A stretch of 64,000 nt of DNA. Source: Flavonifractor sp. An306 (GTDB lineage Bacteria; Bacillota; Clostridia; Oscillospirales; Oscillospiraceae). Shown piece by piece: positions 10,191-19,760 of this stretch; within the stretch, counting starts at the first letter, position 1; each line of letters starts with the position of its first letter. The stretch lies in assembly GCF_002159455.1 (NCBI RefSeq), contig NZ_NFIQ01000006.1, positions 1 through 64,000 on the forward strand. Direction: 5' to 3'. The position numbers and the translations under genes are program-made. The notes under the pieces were generated by a model. That model saw only the letters and a program-made list of their open reading frames with translations. It made no database searches and was not told the DNA's origin.

Positions 10191-10240
10191 GAAAGGAGGC
10201 GCGGGCGGCCGCACACACAAGCAGCCGCCCCAAAAGAATG
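10191..10240 (+). promoter_or_regulatory. Hairpin between ribosome site and start codon
   Basis: AAAGGAGG lies at 10192-10199, but the first in-frame ATG is at 10238. Between them GGGCGGC (10203-10209) pairs with GCCGCCC (10224-10230). Folding this hairpin reduces the effective spacing to about 10 bases. The pairing is seen in the sequence; its role is inference. Confidence 0.45.
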
Positions 10241-10774
10241 GACGAAAAGAAGGCCAGGGAAGACCACTCCCAAGAGGAGCCCAAGCCCAAGAAACACAAG
10301 AAGCTCCGCTACATCATCATCGGTGTGATTATCCTGTTGCTCCTGCTGCTGCTCCACTGCTGCGGGCAGAAGGAGAGCTATGGGGATGTCCTCCTGGGCG
10401 AGATCGACTGGGATGAGCCAGCCAGCCTCCAGGAACAGGTCGATGCGGCCGTAGCCGCCGGCATGACCAATGTGTTCATGAACACCAACATCTATCTGGA
10501 GGACGGGAACTCTGAGGCCAACCTGCTGATTCAGAACGCGGAAACCAACCCCGCCCCGATCCAGGTGGACCTGATCCGGGACGACACTGGGGAGACCCTG
10601 TACGAGTCTGAGGTTATCCCGGTTGGCTACAAAATCGAAGAGGGCAAGCTCCTGCAAGACCTGGATCCCGGTGAATATGGTTGTACTGCTGTATTCAGCA
10701 TCCTGAACCCAGATGATGCCTCCGAAGTCATAAACCAGGTGAAGCTGAATGTCACTGTCACAGTGAAAAATTGA
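10238..10774 (+). CDS. Single-pass membrane protein of unknown function, 178 aa
   Basis: I chose ATG 10238 because the predicted product then begins with a basic cytoplasmic tail (KKHKKLRY) leading into one membrane helix (residues 30-45, YIIIGVIILLLLLLLH). About 130 residues of extracellular beta-rich domain follow (NIYLEDGNSEANLLIQN, ..DLDPGEYGCTAVF). A Cys-Cys pair ends the helix. The surface LRR protein follows 85 bases later, so the two probably form an operon. No family is recognised. Confidence 0.65.
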   Translation: MDEKKAREDHSQEEPKPKKHKKLRYIIIGVIILLLLLLLHCCGQKESYGDVLLGEIDWDEPASLQEQVDAAVAAGMTNVFMNTNIYLEDGNSEANLLIQNAETNPAPIQVDLIRDDTGETLYESEVIPVGYKIEEGKLLQDLDPGEYGCTAVFSILNPDDASEVINQVKLNVTVTVKN

Positions 10775-10859
10775 TCCTGGCAAATGGCGCCGACTCAGCC
10801 AAACGGGCTGTGGCTGCGCTTTTGCATATATATTTTCTCTACGAGGAGGAATGGTACCT

Positions 10860-13256
10860 ATGAAAACCCATAGATCCATAGCTGCTATGGCTTTGGCTGC
10901 AACGATGCTGGCCAGCTCGATTATGCCGGCGGCAGCGGCTGTGCAGCCTGTTCAGGTGGACAACGACCTGCACATCACGGACGAGGACTGGGTCCAGGAA
11001 GCTGACGGCTACCAGGGCAAGACCTCGGTGACCTTCGAGGTCGTGAACGAAGGCGGCGGGGGAGAGGGCCCCGGTCCTGGCCCTGGTGGAGATGAAGACC
11101 CAACCATCTTCTCGGCCTATGTACCCACCGTGCTGCCCATCCTGATGGACCTGGATGGTAATGTGGTTGCCCCCACCAACGCCAAGGTGATCAACGGCGT
11201 GGAGGACCGGGCGATCCAGGTGGAGGGCATGGAGGCCACGGAGGCTGCCCCCGACGAGAAAGTCTTCGGTTTCTCCCTGGCCGGTGAAGATATGACCGGC
11301 GATATGGCCAGCCTGCCCATCCGCATCGAGGCAGATGGTGAGCTGGACCTGGACATGCAGGCCGAGATTCCTGCCCAGTCTGAAGTGCGGGCCGAGTCTG
11401 AGATCGCCACTGTCCTATTCGCCCTGGACTGGGCGGATGGGTCCGGTGAAGATGTGAGTAGCTCCCTGACCGTGGATTGGGAGAATGGACTGCTGATCCC
11501 TGGCTCCAACAAGGAGGCCGTGTTCAAGTGGTCTTCCACCGACTCCAACGATAAGCTGGTGAGTGTGGAGTCCAGCAACCCAGAGATCGCCGATGTGGCC
11601 GATATCATGACCCTCTCCGCCGGGGAGTACACTGGCCAGCTGCCGGTTACCGTTAACGCCAAGAGCCGCGGCACCACCACAATCACTGGCGAGCTGCAGA
11701 GCGGCGAAACGGCCAGCTTCAAGGTGGAGGTGTCCGAGTACAACGCCAGTGGCGAGCCCTCGGTGGATATTGACGGCGAGCTCAATGAAGGCGATACTCT
11801 GGAGCCCGGCGACATCACCGTGAATGTCCCCATCATCACCCCGGACGGCGAGGAGGACACCATGCCGGTAACCCCGGATGAGCTGCCCAGCACCGAGCTG
11901 AAGCCCGGCGACAATGAGATTGAGCTGGAGGTGGATGTGAATGGCCAGACGATCACCATTATCATCCACATCAATATCGTCTCCAGCAATCCCTCCAATG
12001 GCCTGACCCAGAGCATCCAGGAAGCCCAGGCAATGGGGTTTACTTTCAGCTCCTATGAGGATGGCCTGCAGATTGACTCGTTTGAGAACCTGCAGTTCAA
12101 GAGCGAGATCAATGTGCCAGAACAGATCGGGGACTTTAAGGTTCTGAAGATCGGGGACGATGTATTCAAAGACGAAACAAATCTAACTAAGATTACATTG
12201 CCTGATACGGTTACTATTATTGGGAGCTTTGCATTTGGTGGATGCACAAACATAAAAGAAATAAAGTTGCCTGACGGGGTAACATCTATCGGATCTCTTG
12301 CGTTCTCAGATATGCCAAACCTTAAATATGTGAATATCCCAGAAAGCTGTACAACATTCGGGTCTCTTGCATGGAGCGAAGAAGCTGCACCTGGTAATGA
12401 GTCAAGCGTGCTGGATATTCAATCTATTTCACTTGTCGAAAAAGACTACTCTATCAGAGATAAATCTCCATTTTCTTCTTGGAAAGGGACAATCATTATC
12501 CCAGAAGGTGTAACAAAAATAGGGGAGGACTTCCTTTACAACTACAGCTCTGCTGGATCCCCTGTTACAAGCGTCATTCTACCATCTACAGTAAATTCAA
12601 TCGGAAACAGCGCTTTTAGAAGTTGTTATGGGGCTACAATCAATCTTCCGGAATCCGTGCAAGAGGTTGAACCCATGTCTTTTACTGGGGTACCTTGCTT
12701 AGAGATGTCCCGTGAACAATATGATAAATGGGGCTTTTGTGGTGCAGATGGCGTTACTATTGATGGCGCAAAGGGTATTGAGTTGACCGCGGATAATATG
12801 AATTTGATTGGGCTTACTGGGGAAGAAACTACACTTGACTTGACTGCGCGTTTTAATGGCACAGATGGACATGACTATTATGTGGTTAATATTGGAGATG
12901 ATGCCTTCAAAAATAATAATTATTTGGAGACATTAAAAATTGGGGGAACAGTGTTATATACCGGTGAAAGTAGCTTTGAAGAGTGCCAAAAGTTGAAGTC
13001 TGTAACAATTGTTGACGGGTTAGCTACCTTGGGGAATTATTCATTTATGAACTGTTCATCATTGCAAGAGGTTTCTTTGCCAAATAGTCTAACTTGGATT
13101 TGGAATGGTGTGTTTCACGGATGTACCAGTCTTGCTGACTTGGTCATCCCTGATAGTGTCACAACTATTTATTCGAGAGCCTTCTATGGAATACCACATA
13201 TAACATATCACGGAGCAGCAGAAGGTTCCCCATGGGGAGCACTGTCCATCAACTAA
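10860..13256 (+). CDS. Secreted BspA-type leucine-rich-repeat (LRR_5) surface protein, 798 aa
   Basis: The ATG at 10860 is nine bases after GAGGAGGA; the ATG at 10851 touches the ribosome site and is less likely. A signal peptide (residues 1-27, ending PAAAAV) is followed by a Gly/Pro linker and beta-rich domains (30-375). A LRR_5 array covers about 430-790, with units such as LTKITLPDTVTIIGSFAFGGC and LKSVTIVDGLATLGNYSF. There is no LPXTG, S-layer domain or C-terminal helix, so how it is held on the cell is unclear. Base composition drops sharply from about 12160, where the LRR part starts (see findings). A terminator follows. Confidence 0.85.
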   Translation: MKTHRSIAAMALAATMLASSIMPAAAAVQPVQVDNDLHITDEDWVQEADGYQGKTSVTFEVVNEGGGGEGPGPGPGGDEDPTIFSAYVPTVLPILMDLDGNVVAPTNAKVINGVEDRAIQVEGMEATEAAPDEKVFGFSLAGEDMTGDMASLPIRIEADGELDLDMQAEIPAQSEVRAESEIATVLFALDWADGSGEDVSSSLTVDWENGLLIPGSNKEAVFKWSSTDSNDKLVSVESSNPEIADVADIMTLSAGEYTGQLPVTVNAKSRGTTTITGELQSGETASFKVEVSEYNASGEPSVDIDGELNEGDTLEPGDITVNVPIITPDGEEDTMPVTPDELPSTELKPGDNEIELEVDVNGQTITIIIHINIVSSNPSNGLTQSIQEAQAMGFTFSSYEDGLQIDSFENLQFKSEINVPEQIGDFKVLKIGDDVFKDETNLTKITLPDTVTIIGSFAFGGCTNIKEIKLPDGVTSIGSLAFSDMPNLKYVNIPESCTTFGSLAWSEEAAPGNESSVLDIQSISLVEKDYSIRDKSPFSSWKGTIIIPEGVTKIGEDFLYNYSSAGSPVTSVILPSTVNSIGNSAFRSCYGATINLPESVQEVEPMSFTGVPCLEMSREQYDKWGFCGADGVTIDGAKGIELTADNMNLIGLTGEETTLDLTARFNGTDGHDYYVVNIGDDAFKNNNYLETLKIGGTVLYTGESSFEECQKLKSVTIVDGLATLGNYSFMNCSSLQEVSLPNSLTWIWNGVFHGCTSLADLVIPDSVTTIYSRAFYGIPHITYHGAAEGSPWGALSIN

Positions 13257-13276
13257 TTTTTCCACACAAAAACTTC

Positions 13277-13309
13277 AGCGGCTCTGGTCTTTGACCAGGG
13301 CCGCTTTTT
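13277..13309 (+). terminator. Rho-independent terminator
   Basis: AGCGGC pairs with GCCGCT and CTGGTC with GACCAG, followed by TTTTT. It ends the LRR-protein unit. Confidence 0.8.
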
Positions 13310-13340
13310 ATTGTGATCCGGTCGGCGTGATACCCCACAA

Positions 13341-14330
13341 TCACCGCCCACAGCATTTCTTATACTTCTTCCCGCTCCCGCACGGGCACGGATCATTCCG
13401 CCCTACCTTTTTGTTCTTCCCAGGCCCAGTCGCCGCCGCGATCTCACCCAGCAGGCTGGCCCGCAGATCCTCGCTGGGCAAATCCATGGCCAGTACACCC
13501 TCCCGCAGCTCCGCCGCATTCATGGCTCCGGAGGCCAGCGCACCGCGAAGGTTGGGCCCAAAGGACATCGAGCGGGGGATGCGCTGCTCCAGCGGCTGCA
13601 TATCCGTCATCTCATTGGGGGTATAGCCCCGGTTGCAATGCATCCGCGTACTGTTATGAAATTCCTGATACAGCTCCGCGAATTTTTCAACATCCCTGGC
13701 AGTCCGGAACCGAATTCCAAACTTTTCCAGATGCTGCATCAAATCCTGAAAGCCGGCGCCCACGCAGCGAGCGTTATACAGCAGCCCCTGGAAGACCTCC
13801 TCGGTTTTCTCCGCGTTGAGGCGCAGGCCGGTAGCCAGGAACTTTTTCAGAGCCATGACCGCCGGTGTCTCCTTGCAATAGAGGGCGTCATCGTAGAGCA
13901 AGAGTTCTTTCTTGGAAGGGGCATAGTAGGGCTTGCCGCGCTGGATCTCCTTCGTCTGAGTATACTGTTCCATGTTGCCTTCGACCAGCAGGGTGTCTAT
14001 GATCTCCCGGCGCATGGGCTCCACGGGAGCCCGGTTGGTATAGATGTCCTCAGCCCCCAGGATATAGTAGTCCTCGACCTCATGCCGGGCGATCTCCGCG
14101 AATGCCAGGAACTCCTGTTCGGTTACCAGGGTCGGATTCTGCTCAGAGATGATCTCGTAGGCCTTTTTCAGGGGAATGATGCCGTAGAGGTTGGCCATGG
14201 CGTTAAAATACTTCCGGAGCAGGCGGGAGGTGGTGTCCTTGAGGGGGATCTCCCGGTAAAGGGCGTTCAGTTGGCGGCGGGTATAGGACTCGGGGATGGC
14301 AACATATCCAGCATCATTTCTTTTTCCCAT
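13341..14330 (-). CDS. SEC-C motif protein, 329 aa
   Basis: The start is ATG at 14330. The last 20 residues are a typical SEC-C zinc-binding motif ([19 protein letters not shown]) like the one at the SecA C-terminus. The first 300 residues are helical and not recognised. Such motifs are often added to nucleic-acid-associated or uncharacterised proteins of mobile regions. The palindrome opening element D lies 64 bases upstream of the start codon. Confidence 0.85.
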   Translation of the reverse strand: MGKRNDAGYVAIPESYTRRQLNALYREIPLKDTTSRLLRKYFNAMANLYGIIPLKKAYEIISEQNPTLVTEQEFLAFAEIARHEVEDYYILGAEDIYTNRAPVEPMRREIIDTLLVEGNMEQYTQTKEIQRGKPYYAPSKKELLLYDDALYCKETPAVMALKKFLATGLRLNAEKTEEVFQGLLYNARCVGAGFQDLMQHLEKFGIRFRTARDVEKFAELYQEFHNSTRMHCNRGYTPNEMTDMQPLEQRIPRSMSFGPNLRGALASGAMNAAELREGVLAMDLPSEDLRASLLGEIAAATGPGKNKKVGRNDPCPCGSGKKYKKCCGR

Positions 14331-14777
14331 GAAGATGTGGGACTCCTTTCGGGTTCGGCCTTTGGGGTGGGGATGTGGGGAGGGTTTCCCTGCCTTTTCT
14401 ACGGAGAAAAGGGAGGGGAAGAGATTTTGGGTTGTGTTGGGCTGCGGCCGGGGCTACCCGCTCTGAGTCCCGGGCTCGATGACAGGGGGAATGGCTGTCG
14501 GTCGGGCCACTGATGGAGGCGCCGGGTGGGGGCTTGTGCGGCGCTTGCCAGGCGGTGGGGCGCGGTCTACTCAGCGTTGGATACAACATCGAGCCGTAGA
14601 CTCAAACCGTATGTCGGCATCCTACACTTGAGCCGCCCATGGAGTAGCCCCAGAGGATGGATGTAGCCGCTGCACCTGGTTGGGAGCCAGACTTGATCCG
14701 AATGGCCGGCTGTGGTAAACTGAGACCACAGTAGCTTTGCAATATCTTGGAATCTGAGCGGTTAGGAGGTATCGAGC

Positions 14778-15014
14778 ATGGGGTACAGGTTTGGCTGGGC
14801 TTTCCTCAGCGAAGTGGAAGAAGATCCAGATTTGGTTAGCCTGAAACTAAAAAGGGGCGGCCCCATGGCGCTCATTGCAAACGACAAGGTCTTGGCCGTC
14901 ATGCTCTCGGAAAACGGATACCAGGCCCTGCTGGAGAAAGAACGCCCCCAATGGACCCCGGCCGCGAGGTGTGCAAGGTTGGCAATTTTGTCCGCAGCAG
15001 GATTGAGAACCTGA
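14778..15014 (+). CDS. Phd/YefM-like small protein, 78 aa, possibly frameshifted
   Basis: The ATG at 14778 is seven bases after TAGGAGGT. Residues 24-56 (GGPMALIANDKVLAVMLSENGYQALLEKE) follow the pattern of Phd/YefM antitoxins, where a strand pair is followed by a VxLLSxxxYExLLE helix. After residue 58 the frame loses this character, while another frame continues with coding character at 14951, so either a frameshift has split one gene or two genes overlap. Confidence 0.5.
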   Translation: MGYRFGWAFLSEVEEDPDLVSLKLKRGGPMALIANDKVLAVMLSENGYQALLEKERPQWTPAARCARLAILSAAGLRT

Positions 15015-15301
15015 TTTCTTCCGGTCGGCTTCCGGAGGATGAGACCGAGCGGCTCTGCGACCGTGCCTATTGCCGGGCCGTATTTCAGATAAGTTATCCC
15101 GTGCTGCAAGAGGTTTCGGACGCCTGTGCCCAGGAAACAAAGAAACTCCGATACTGTTGTCGTGATGCAAACGGACACCTGCGATACTATGTCAAGGCGT
15201 ACCAAATCCACGGGAAATCGTTCATCCTCAGCAACGGTTGGAGAGAACATCCCCATCGCAATAATTTCCAGAAATGGCTCCAGAAATTCTATGAGAACTG
15301 A
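14951..15301 (+). CDS. Hypothetical 116-aa protein or C-terminal half of the Phd-like gene
   Basis: The frame overlaps the previous one by 64 bases and has no ribosome site at its ATG. The product is Cys/Arg-rich. Its end (RYYVKAYQIHGKSFILSNGWRE...WLQKFYEN) resembles small C-terminal modules seen in restriction- or phage-related proteins, but I cannot name it. A single -1/+1 shift near 14948 would join it to the Phd-like N-terminus. Confidence 0.45.
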   Translation: MDPGREVCKVGNFVRSRIENLISSGRLPEDETERLCDRAYCRAVFQISYPVLQEVSDACAQETKKLRYCCRDANGHLRYYVKAYQIHGKSFILSNGWREHPHRNNFQKWLQKFYEN

Positions 15302-15902
15302 GCAGAAATGCCCTCGCTGTGCGGCGGGGGCATTTTTCTTTGCATGAGCAGCGCCCCAGGCGGACGGCCTGTCAGCCCAGACGGCAGGCCTTCTCTGAAG
15401 GCTTTCTGGTGGCGCAAGTGGCGCTGGATTGAGCGCCTGGATCGCCTTCTCATCCGGGCGCCGTGCCAGGGGAGTATGAGCAGCCGGGCGTGCTGCAGGG
15501 AAGATATGGTGTGGCGGCCTATGCGCTGCTTGGTTGTACATAGGGGCGCGATGAGCTCTCCGTTGGACATAACAGCGATCCTCAGCTCCGGGCAGCATAC
15601 CAGGCGTCCAGCTCGTTGCCCGGCTAGGGTGGACCGCTGGAGCTTCCCGCTGAGCCTGTGCGGCAGCCGACGGAGGACATGGAGGGTGTCGTGGCTGCCC
15701 CTCAACAGCCTGGCCGCTTAGGCCAATCGGGCGAACGGGAAGCCGTGCTATGATTCCGGGCAGCGCAGAGGACTCATCCGGGCCGTCCATGGGAACTTCA
15801 TCACCCGCCGGGCATCGGGCACAGGGGCTCGGAACGGGTGTGCGTGCCGCCGGGCCAGAGAGCAAAGCAAAATCTGCCCCGCCTTTTCTCCGTAAAAAAG
15901 AC

Positions 15903-16151
15903 AAATTGGCCACGATTACAGCGCTCAGGAGCAAAAAGCCCCATATAGGGAGCCGACACACAAATTGGCGATTCGTGTACTATGGTGGAAAGCCAATAGC
16001 GCATCTCCTATATGGTAACTATGAGCACAGGACAAGCCAATCTGCTGCGTCAACAAAGAGAAAACTCACAATGCAGATCAGATAGGCAGAGGGAAACGAA
16101 GGGAGCATATCAGCAAATCGGCGCCGCCTGCGGGAGAACTCGTGATTCCGC
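15903..16151. other. Intergenic spacer, nothing recognised
   Basis: This A+T-richer stretch after element D contains short repeats of CCTATATGG and CCCATATAGGG, but no gene, ribosome site or clear terminator. Confidence 0.4.
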
Positions 16152-16793
16152 CTAAGCTACTGCAGAGAAGGGAGCCCGCCCACCCATCTCAGTTCCAGTA
16201 TCCGGCTGCTCCTGAACCGCCCGGGTGCTCGTCCTGGTCGTCCCACCCGACACATACACCTTCCCGCACTCTGGGCATATAGCCGTATGATAGGTCACCG
16301 ACTGGGAAACCACCTCCCGGCCCTCCCGCCGGGCCTCAGCCTGCTCTCGGACAACATGCTCCTGCTCGTGCCCCCGGACCGCCAAGGCCGCCAGCTCCGG
16401 CGCCACATTGGTCGGGGTCTTGAAGGACACGCCAGGGTCATCCGAACCGTCCTGGTATTTCCGCTCCTTGCAGGTCTGGCATTCAGCCTCTGCCATGATC
16501 TCCTGGGCGGACTTGGAGTTGACGATTTCCGCCTCCAGCTCCTCCGGGCTGAGATATTGGATACGGCTGCGTACGGACAGCTCCACCGGGTCAGTGCCGG
16601 GCTGGTACCGGAACCCGGACAGTCGGACGGCGCTGGGCTGATTCCGGTCTATTACAGGTGCGGCCGATACCGGCGCCACCGGTTGGTCTGCCGCTTTGGG
16701 CAGAGTCCGGGATACCATGGCAAACCGGTTGGCAGCAACTGGCCTCCAATATTGGCCGGGCCCGCCCAAGCTAACCCCGTATATTCCAATCAT
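16152..16793 (-). CDS. SprA-related putative metalloprotease-like protein, 213 aa
   Basis: The ATG (16793-16791) overlaps the preceding stop as ATGA, so it is translationally coupled to the gene at 16790-17296. Near residues 130-148, FKTPTNVAPELAALAVRGHEQEH carries the HExxH-type zinc motif as HEQEH in the context typical of SprA-related proteins. Near 175 a CPECGKVYVSGGTT motif adds a probable zinc knuckle, with a second CxxC at CQTCKER. The substrate is unknown. There is no signal peptide. Confidence 0.7.
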   Translation of the reverse strand: MIGIYGVSLGGPGQYWRPVAANRFAMVSRTLPKAADQPVAPVSAAPVIDRNQPSAVRLSGFRYQPGTDPVELSVRSRIQYLSPEELEAEIVNSKSAQEIMAEAECQTCKERKYQDGSDDPGVSFKTPTNVAPELAALAVRGHEQEHVVREQAEARREGREVVSQSVTYHTAICPECGKVYVSGGTTRTSTRAVQEQPDTGTEMGGRAPFSAVA

Positions 16794-17296
16794 CTACCTC
16801 GCCTCCCATCCAGTACAGGGTCCCCGGCTGTCTCGGTACCCTCAGAGGAATCCTGTCCAAGCCGGGGCACCGGGGTCACCATCGCCGCGGCCTCCAGAAC
16901 AGCAACCCAATCCTGCCCATATGCCTCTGCATCTAAACAGTCCGCCTGCCCGGGGACATGAACAGATTTCCCGCTGGAAAACAGATAGGCATCATACTCG
17001 GAGGGAGCCAGCTCCAGAAACGCCTCCTTGGACAGATATCTCTTCCCAAGAGTAAGTTCCGGCAGCTCCTGGAACTTGCCCTCGAAGTACCACCGGGGCA
17101 AATACAGAGAAGTCGCACCCAGTATGGCTTCAACCATCCCCCGCCGGCTCTCCCGCCAATCCACGATCTCCCCGGCCCCGACCCGAGCAACTAGGGACGC
17201 GCATTCGCCGCCGTCGTCGCAGAGCTCTAGGTCGTAAACGACGCCCTGGTAGGCGTGGGCCTCCCGGGATATCGCCTTCCCGAATGCCTCTCCCAT
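16790..17296 (-). CDS. Hypothetical protein, 168 aa
   Basis: The ATG at 17296 follows AGGAGGGGATATGGC. The product is acidic and soluble; no domain is recognised. It is the first gene of a two-gene unit with the SprA-like protein, and the two genes share a four-base ATGA overlap. Confidence 0.7.
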   Translation of the reverse strand: MGEAFGKAISREAHAYQGVVYDLELCDDGGECASLVARVGAGEIVDWRESRRGMVEAILGATSLYLPRWYFEGKFQELPELTLGKRYLSKEAFLELAPSEYDAYLFSSGKSVHVPGQADCLDAEAYGQDWVAVLEAAAMVTPVPRLGQDSSEGTETAGDPVLDGRRGR

Positions 17297-17339
17297 GCCA
17301 TATCCCCTCCTGCACGCAGAATTCTAAACCCAATTATAC

Positions 17340-18480
17340 CACGGCAACCACCCCCGTCAACCATATCTATCCAATAGGCATTTATTATTCTTTTAATTGC
17401 CGAACAATATCTGAATAATATGCGTTTTATATACCCCCAGAAAGTTCTCATGTGCATCTCATACGCAGACCATAGCCGAAACATAGGCAGATAATACGCA
17501 GAGAATATGCAAATTGGGATTGAAAAGCTGGATGGACTGGAGACAGGGGAGATGGGCAGCTTTACCTGGGGGCAGGGCGGTGGAGGAGTGCCCAAATAAT
17601 AGGCAAATAATATTTTCGAGTGAGGCAATAAAGTCCTTCAGACTTTGATGGACTGGAGGGCGGGGTGGATGATTGGGTGGCCAGTGATTGGCTTGCTGGG
17701 AAGGCTGCCGCATGCAGCTCATGATGGGGTTTCTGAAGTCTTTTCTACGGAGAAAAGAGAGGGCGTAGCAGCTTCGGGCTGTTTGGCTCTGCGACACGCA
17801 CCACCCGTTCCGAGCCCCCGTGCTCGATGCCCTGAATAAAAAGGCGTATCTTAGCCATACATGGGCTGCTCGGCGGCTGACTGCGACTGCTTGCAAAACG
17901 GCTTTTGCTCTCCAAATATCACCCCTGAGCCCATCTCTCCCATGCTTGATCCGCTGCTCTGCACTGATGCTGCGGGGCAGCTTGAATAATTGTCCCCTGC
18001 GGGGCCTGAAACGGCCCATGGAGGGCGCTTGCCCGCCTTAGCTCTTCTTTGCGGCCCCTTGCATCTTAGCATTCGCTGTCTGGGTTGCCGCATCCCATGA
18101 TGCCCTGGGTGTAAACTGCGGGCAATCCTTAGCTTTGACGGGGATACACCAGCCGGCAGCTCCAAATCACTGTGTTTGGCGGCAGCGTATAAAGCCTGGA
18201 TGGATGATTTCGCCGCGGCTGAAGCTGGGACATATGGACTGGGCGGCCGTCGTATGGGGGTTGCCGGTGGCATCAGCACAGCTTGGAGAAGCAGGCGGAT
18301 ACTTTGGCTGGATACTGAAATATGGAAAACGGTTTGGGAGTAATTTTGACTATTATCTGATGGTTTTATGATGGATGCTGGCCGCGGGGCAGACGGCTCG
18401 GAGATGAGAATTGGCAGGGCAGAAGGGCTGGAGAGAGGAGGGATGGGCCGAGGTGGCGGGCTTTGGGGCGGGACGGGCTG
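17340..18480 (-). repeat. Long imperfect repeat, copy 2 (inverted)
   Basis: The reverse complement is collinear with 3900-5040 in at least four blocks. The copy is interrupted at 17738 by the left end of element E, which reads the other way. This suggests the palindromic end entered, or was created, after the long repeat was already in place. Confidence 0.5.
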
Positions 18481-18594
18481 TGTCATCTATTTGTTGGAGA
18501 TAACGGCGGGCCGGGCCTAACTTGGCGTTGTGTGCAACGCTGGGCAAAATCCCGGCCTCTGGTGGGAGTGCGGGCTGCATATCATGATCCTATA

Positions 18595-18623
18595 TTGCAA
18601 CGGGAAGCGGGCCCCTGTATAAT
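18595..18623 (+). promoter_or_regulatory. Promoter for kptA
   Basis: TTGCAA, 17 bases, TATAAT. The -10 box overlaps the alternative ATG at 18622, which favours the start at 18646. Confidence 0.6.
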
Positions 18624-18645
18624 GATATCTAAGAAGGCGAACCTC

Positions 18646-19224
18646 ATGGGACAAACAAACCCTGAGCGGCTCCCCATCTTCCTGAGCTATCTGATCCGCC
18701 ACGCTCCCCAGGCGGCCGGCCTGGACATGGACTCCCACGGCTGGGTTTCCGTAGCCCAGCTGATCCAGGGCGTCAACGCTACCGGGAAGTATCACCTCGA
18801 CCGGGCCGCCTTGGAGGATATCGTTGTCACCGACGACAAGGGCCGGTTCCGCTTCAGCGAGGATGGCCAGCGCATCAAGGCCTGCCAGGGGCATACGATT
18901 CCTTGGGTGCAGCCGGAGTTGGAGATATTGCCGCCACCGCGATTCCTGTACCACGGCACCACCACTGCGGCTCTGGAGAAGATCATGGCGAGCGGGGAGA
19001 TCAGCAAGATGTCCCGCCACGCCGTTCACCTGCAGGCGGACGCCCGGAAGGCCTGGCAGTCGGCAGTGCGCTGGAAGGGGAGGACTCCGGTGGTGCTGAA
19101 AATCGACGCTTCGGCCCTGGCGGAAAATGGAGTCGAGTTTGGGAGGACGGAGAATGGTGTGTGGTGCTGCGAGGCGGTGCCGGTTGGGTACATCGTGGAG
19201 CGTATATATACGGAACCGGAATGA
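18646..19224 (+). CDS. kptA: RNA 2'-phosphotransferase (Tpt1/KptA family), 192 aa
   Basis: The enzyme family moves a 2'-phosphate from RNA to NAD+. Conserved blocks are FLSYLIRHAPQAAGLDMDSHGWV (residues 10-32), QRIKACQGHT (near 73), LYHGTT (near 94), RHAVHL and ENGVWCCEAVP (near 165-175). In the third block the second Arg of the usual RIRANQGHS is Lys; as I recall, that Arg belongs to the catalytic set of yeast Tpt1. The gene is inside repeat element E, alone, with its own promoter. Bacterial substrates are poorly known; roles in RNA repair or NAD-linked modification are possible. Confidence 0.9.
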   Translation: MGQTNPERLPIFLSYLIRHAPQAAGLDMDSHGWVSVAQLIQGVNATGKYHLDRAALEDIVVTDDKGRFRFSEDGQRIKACQGHTIPWVQPELEILPPPRFLYHGTTTAALEKIMASGEISKMSRHAVHLQADARKAWQSAVRWKGRTPVVLKIDASALAENGVEFGRTENGVWCCEAVPVGYIVERIYTEPE

Positions 19225-19760
19225 TGGCAGAGGGCTTGCCCATATGGGGGCGAGTCCTTTGCTATTTGTTGAATCCAACATAGGAGCTTTCCGAGCGGGT
19301 GTCGTGCTGAGCAGGCCGGTGGGCCCGATGCCACCCTGATGAGGCTGCAGGCGCGGCGGGGCCGCCCGGCTCAGTGTTGAATACAACAAATAGCTTGGCA
19401 TCTTACGCCGCCCCGCCGGGCAGGAATCCAAATCCGCCGGGTGTCGTGCCGAGCAGGCCGGCGGCCTGCGGGGGTGCTCGGGATGGGTGGTGCGTGCCGC
19501 CGTGTCTGAGAGCTTAGGCAAAATCTCCCCTCCTTTTCTCCGTAGAAAAGACTCCTAGTGCCAATCATCGGCCTGAACGCCCGCCAATCGTCGGATTCGG
19601 CTTGCCCCTACTGCTTGCAGAGATCCCCAACAGCCAAGACTACGATGCATTTTACAGAAATATGTCGATTAAAATTGATATACTTCGGATGGATATTGAC
19701 ATTCTTCCGAATGGCATTCATAATACAATCAGAGAACCAGATCGGAAGGAGGTCAACACA

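Larger units (their letters stand above)
14394..15902. mobile_element. Terminal-inverted-repeat element D, 1.5 kb, with cargo
   Basis: Palindromes lie at 14394-14411 and 15883-15900. Next to the ends are the shared subterminal blocks. A TGTTG..CAACA palindromic block at 14577-14588 is also present in elements E and F. Inside lie a Phd-like gene and an overlapping frame (14778-15301). The stretch 15302-15800 is non-coding and G+C-rich. Confidence 0.5.
17738..19552. mobile_element. Terminal-inverted-repeat element E, 1.8 kb, carrying kptA
   Basis: Palindromes lie at 17740-17757 and 19533-19550. The right 290 bases share a long block with element F, including the TGTTG..CAACA palindrome at 19375-19390 and GAATCCAAATCCGCCGGG. 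The kptA gene with its own promoter lies inside. Confidence 0.5.

Noticed and set aside
18517-19521. Minus-strand open frame of 334 residues
   Set aside because: It is the antisense of kptA plus repeat element E; its peptides mirror the repeat and no start signal is present.
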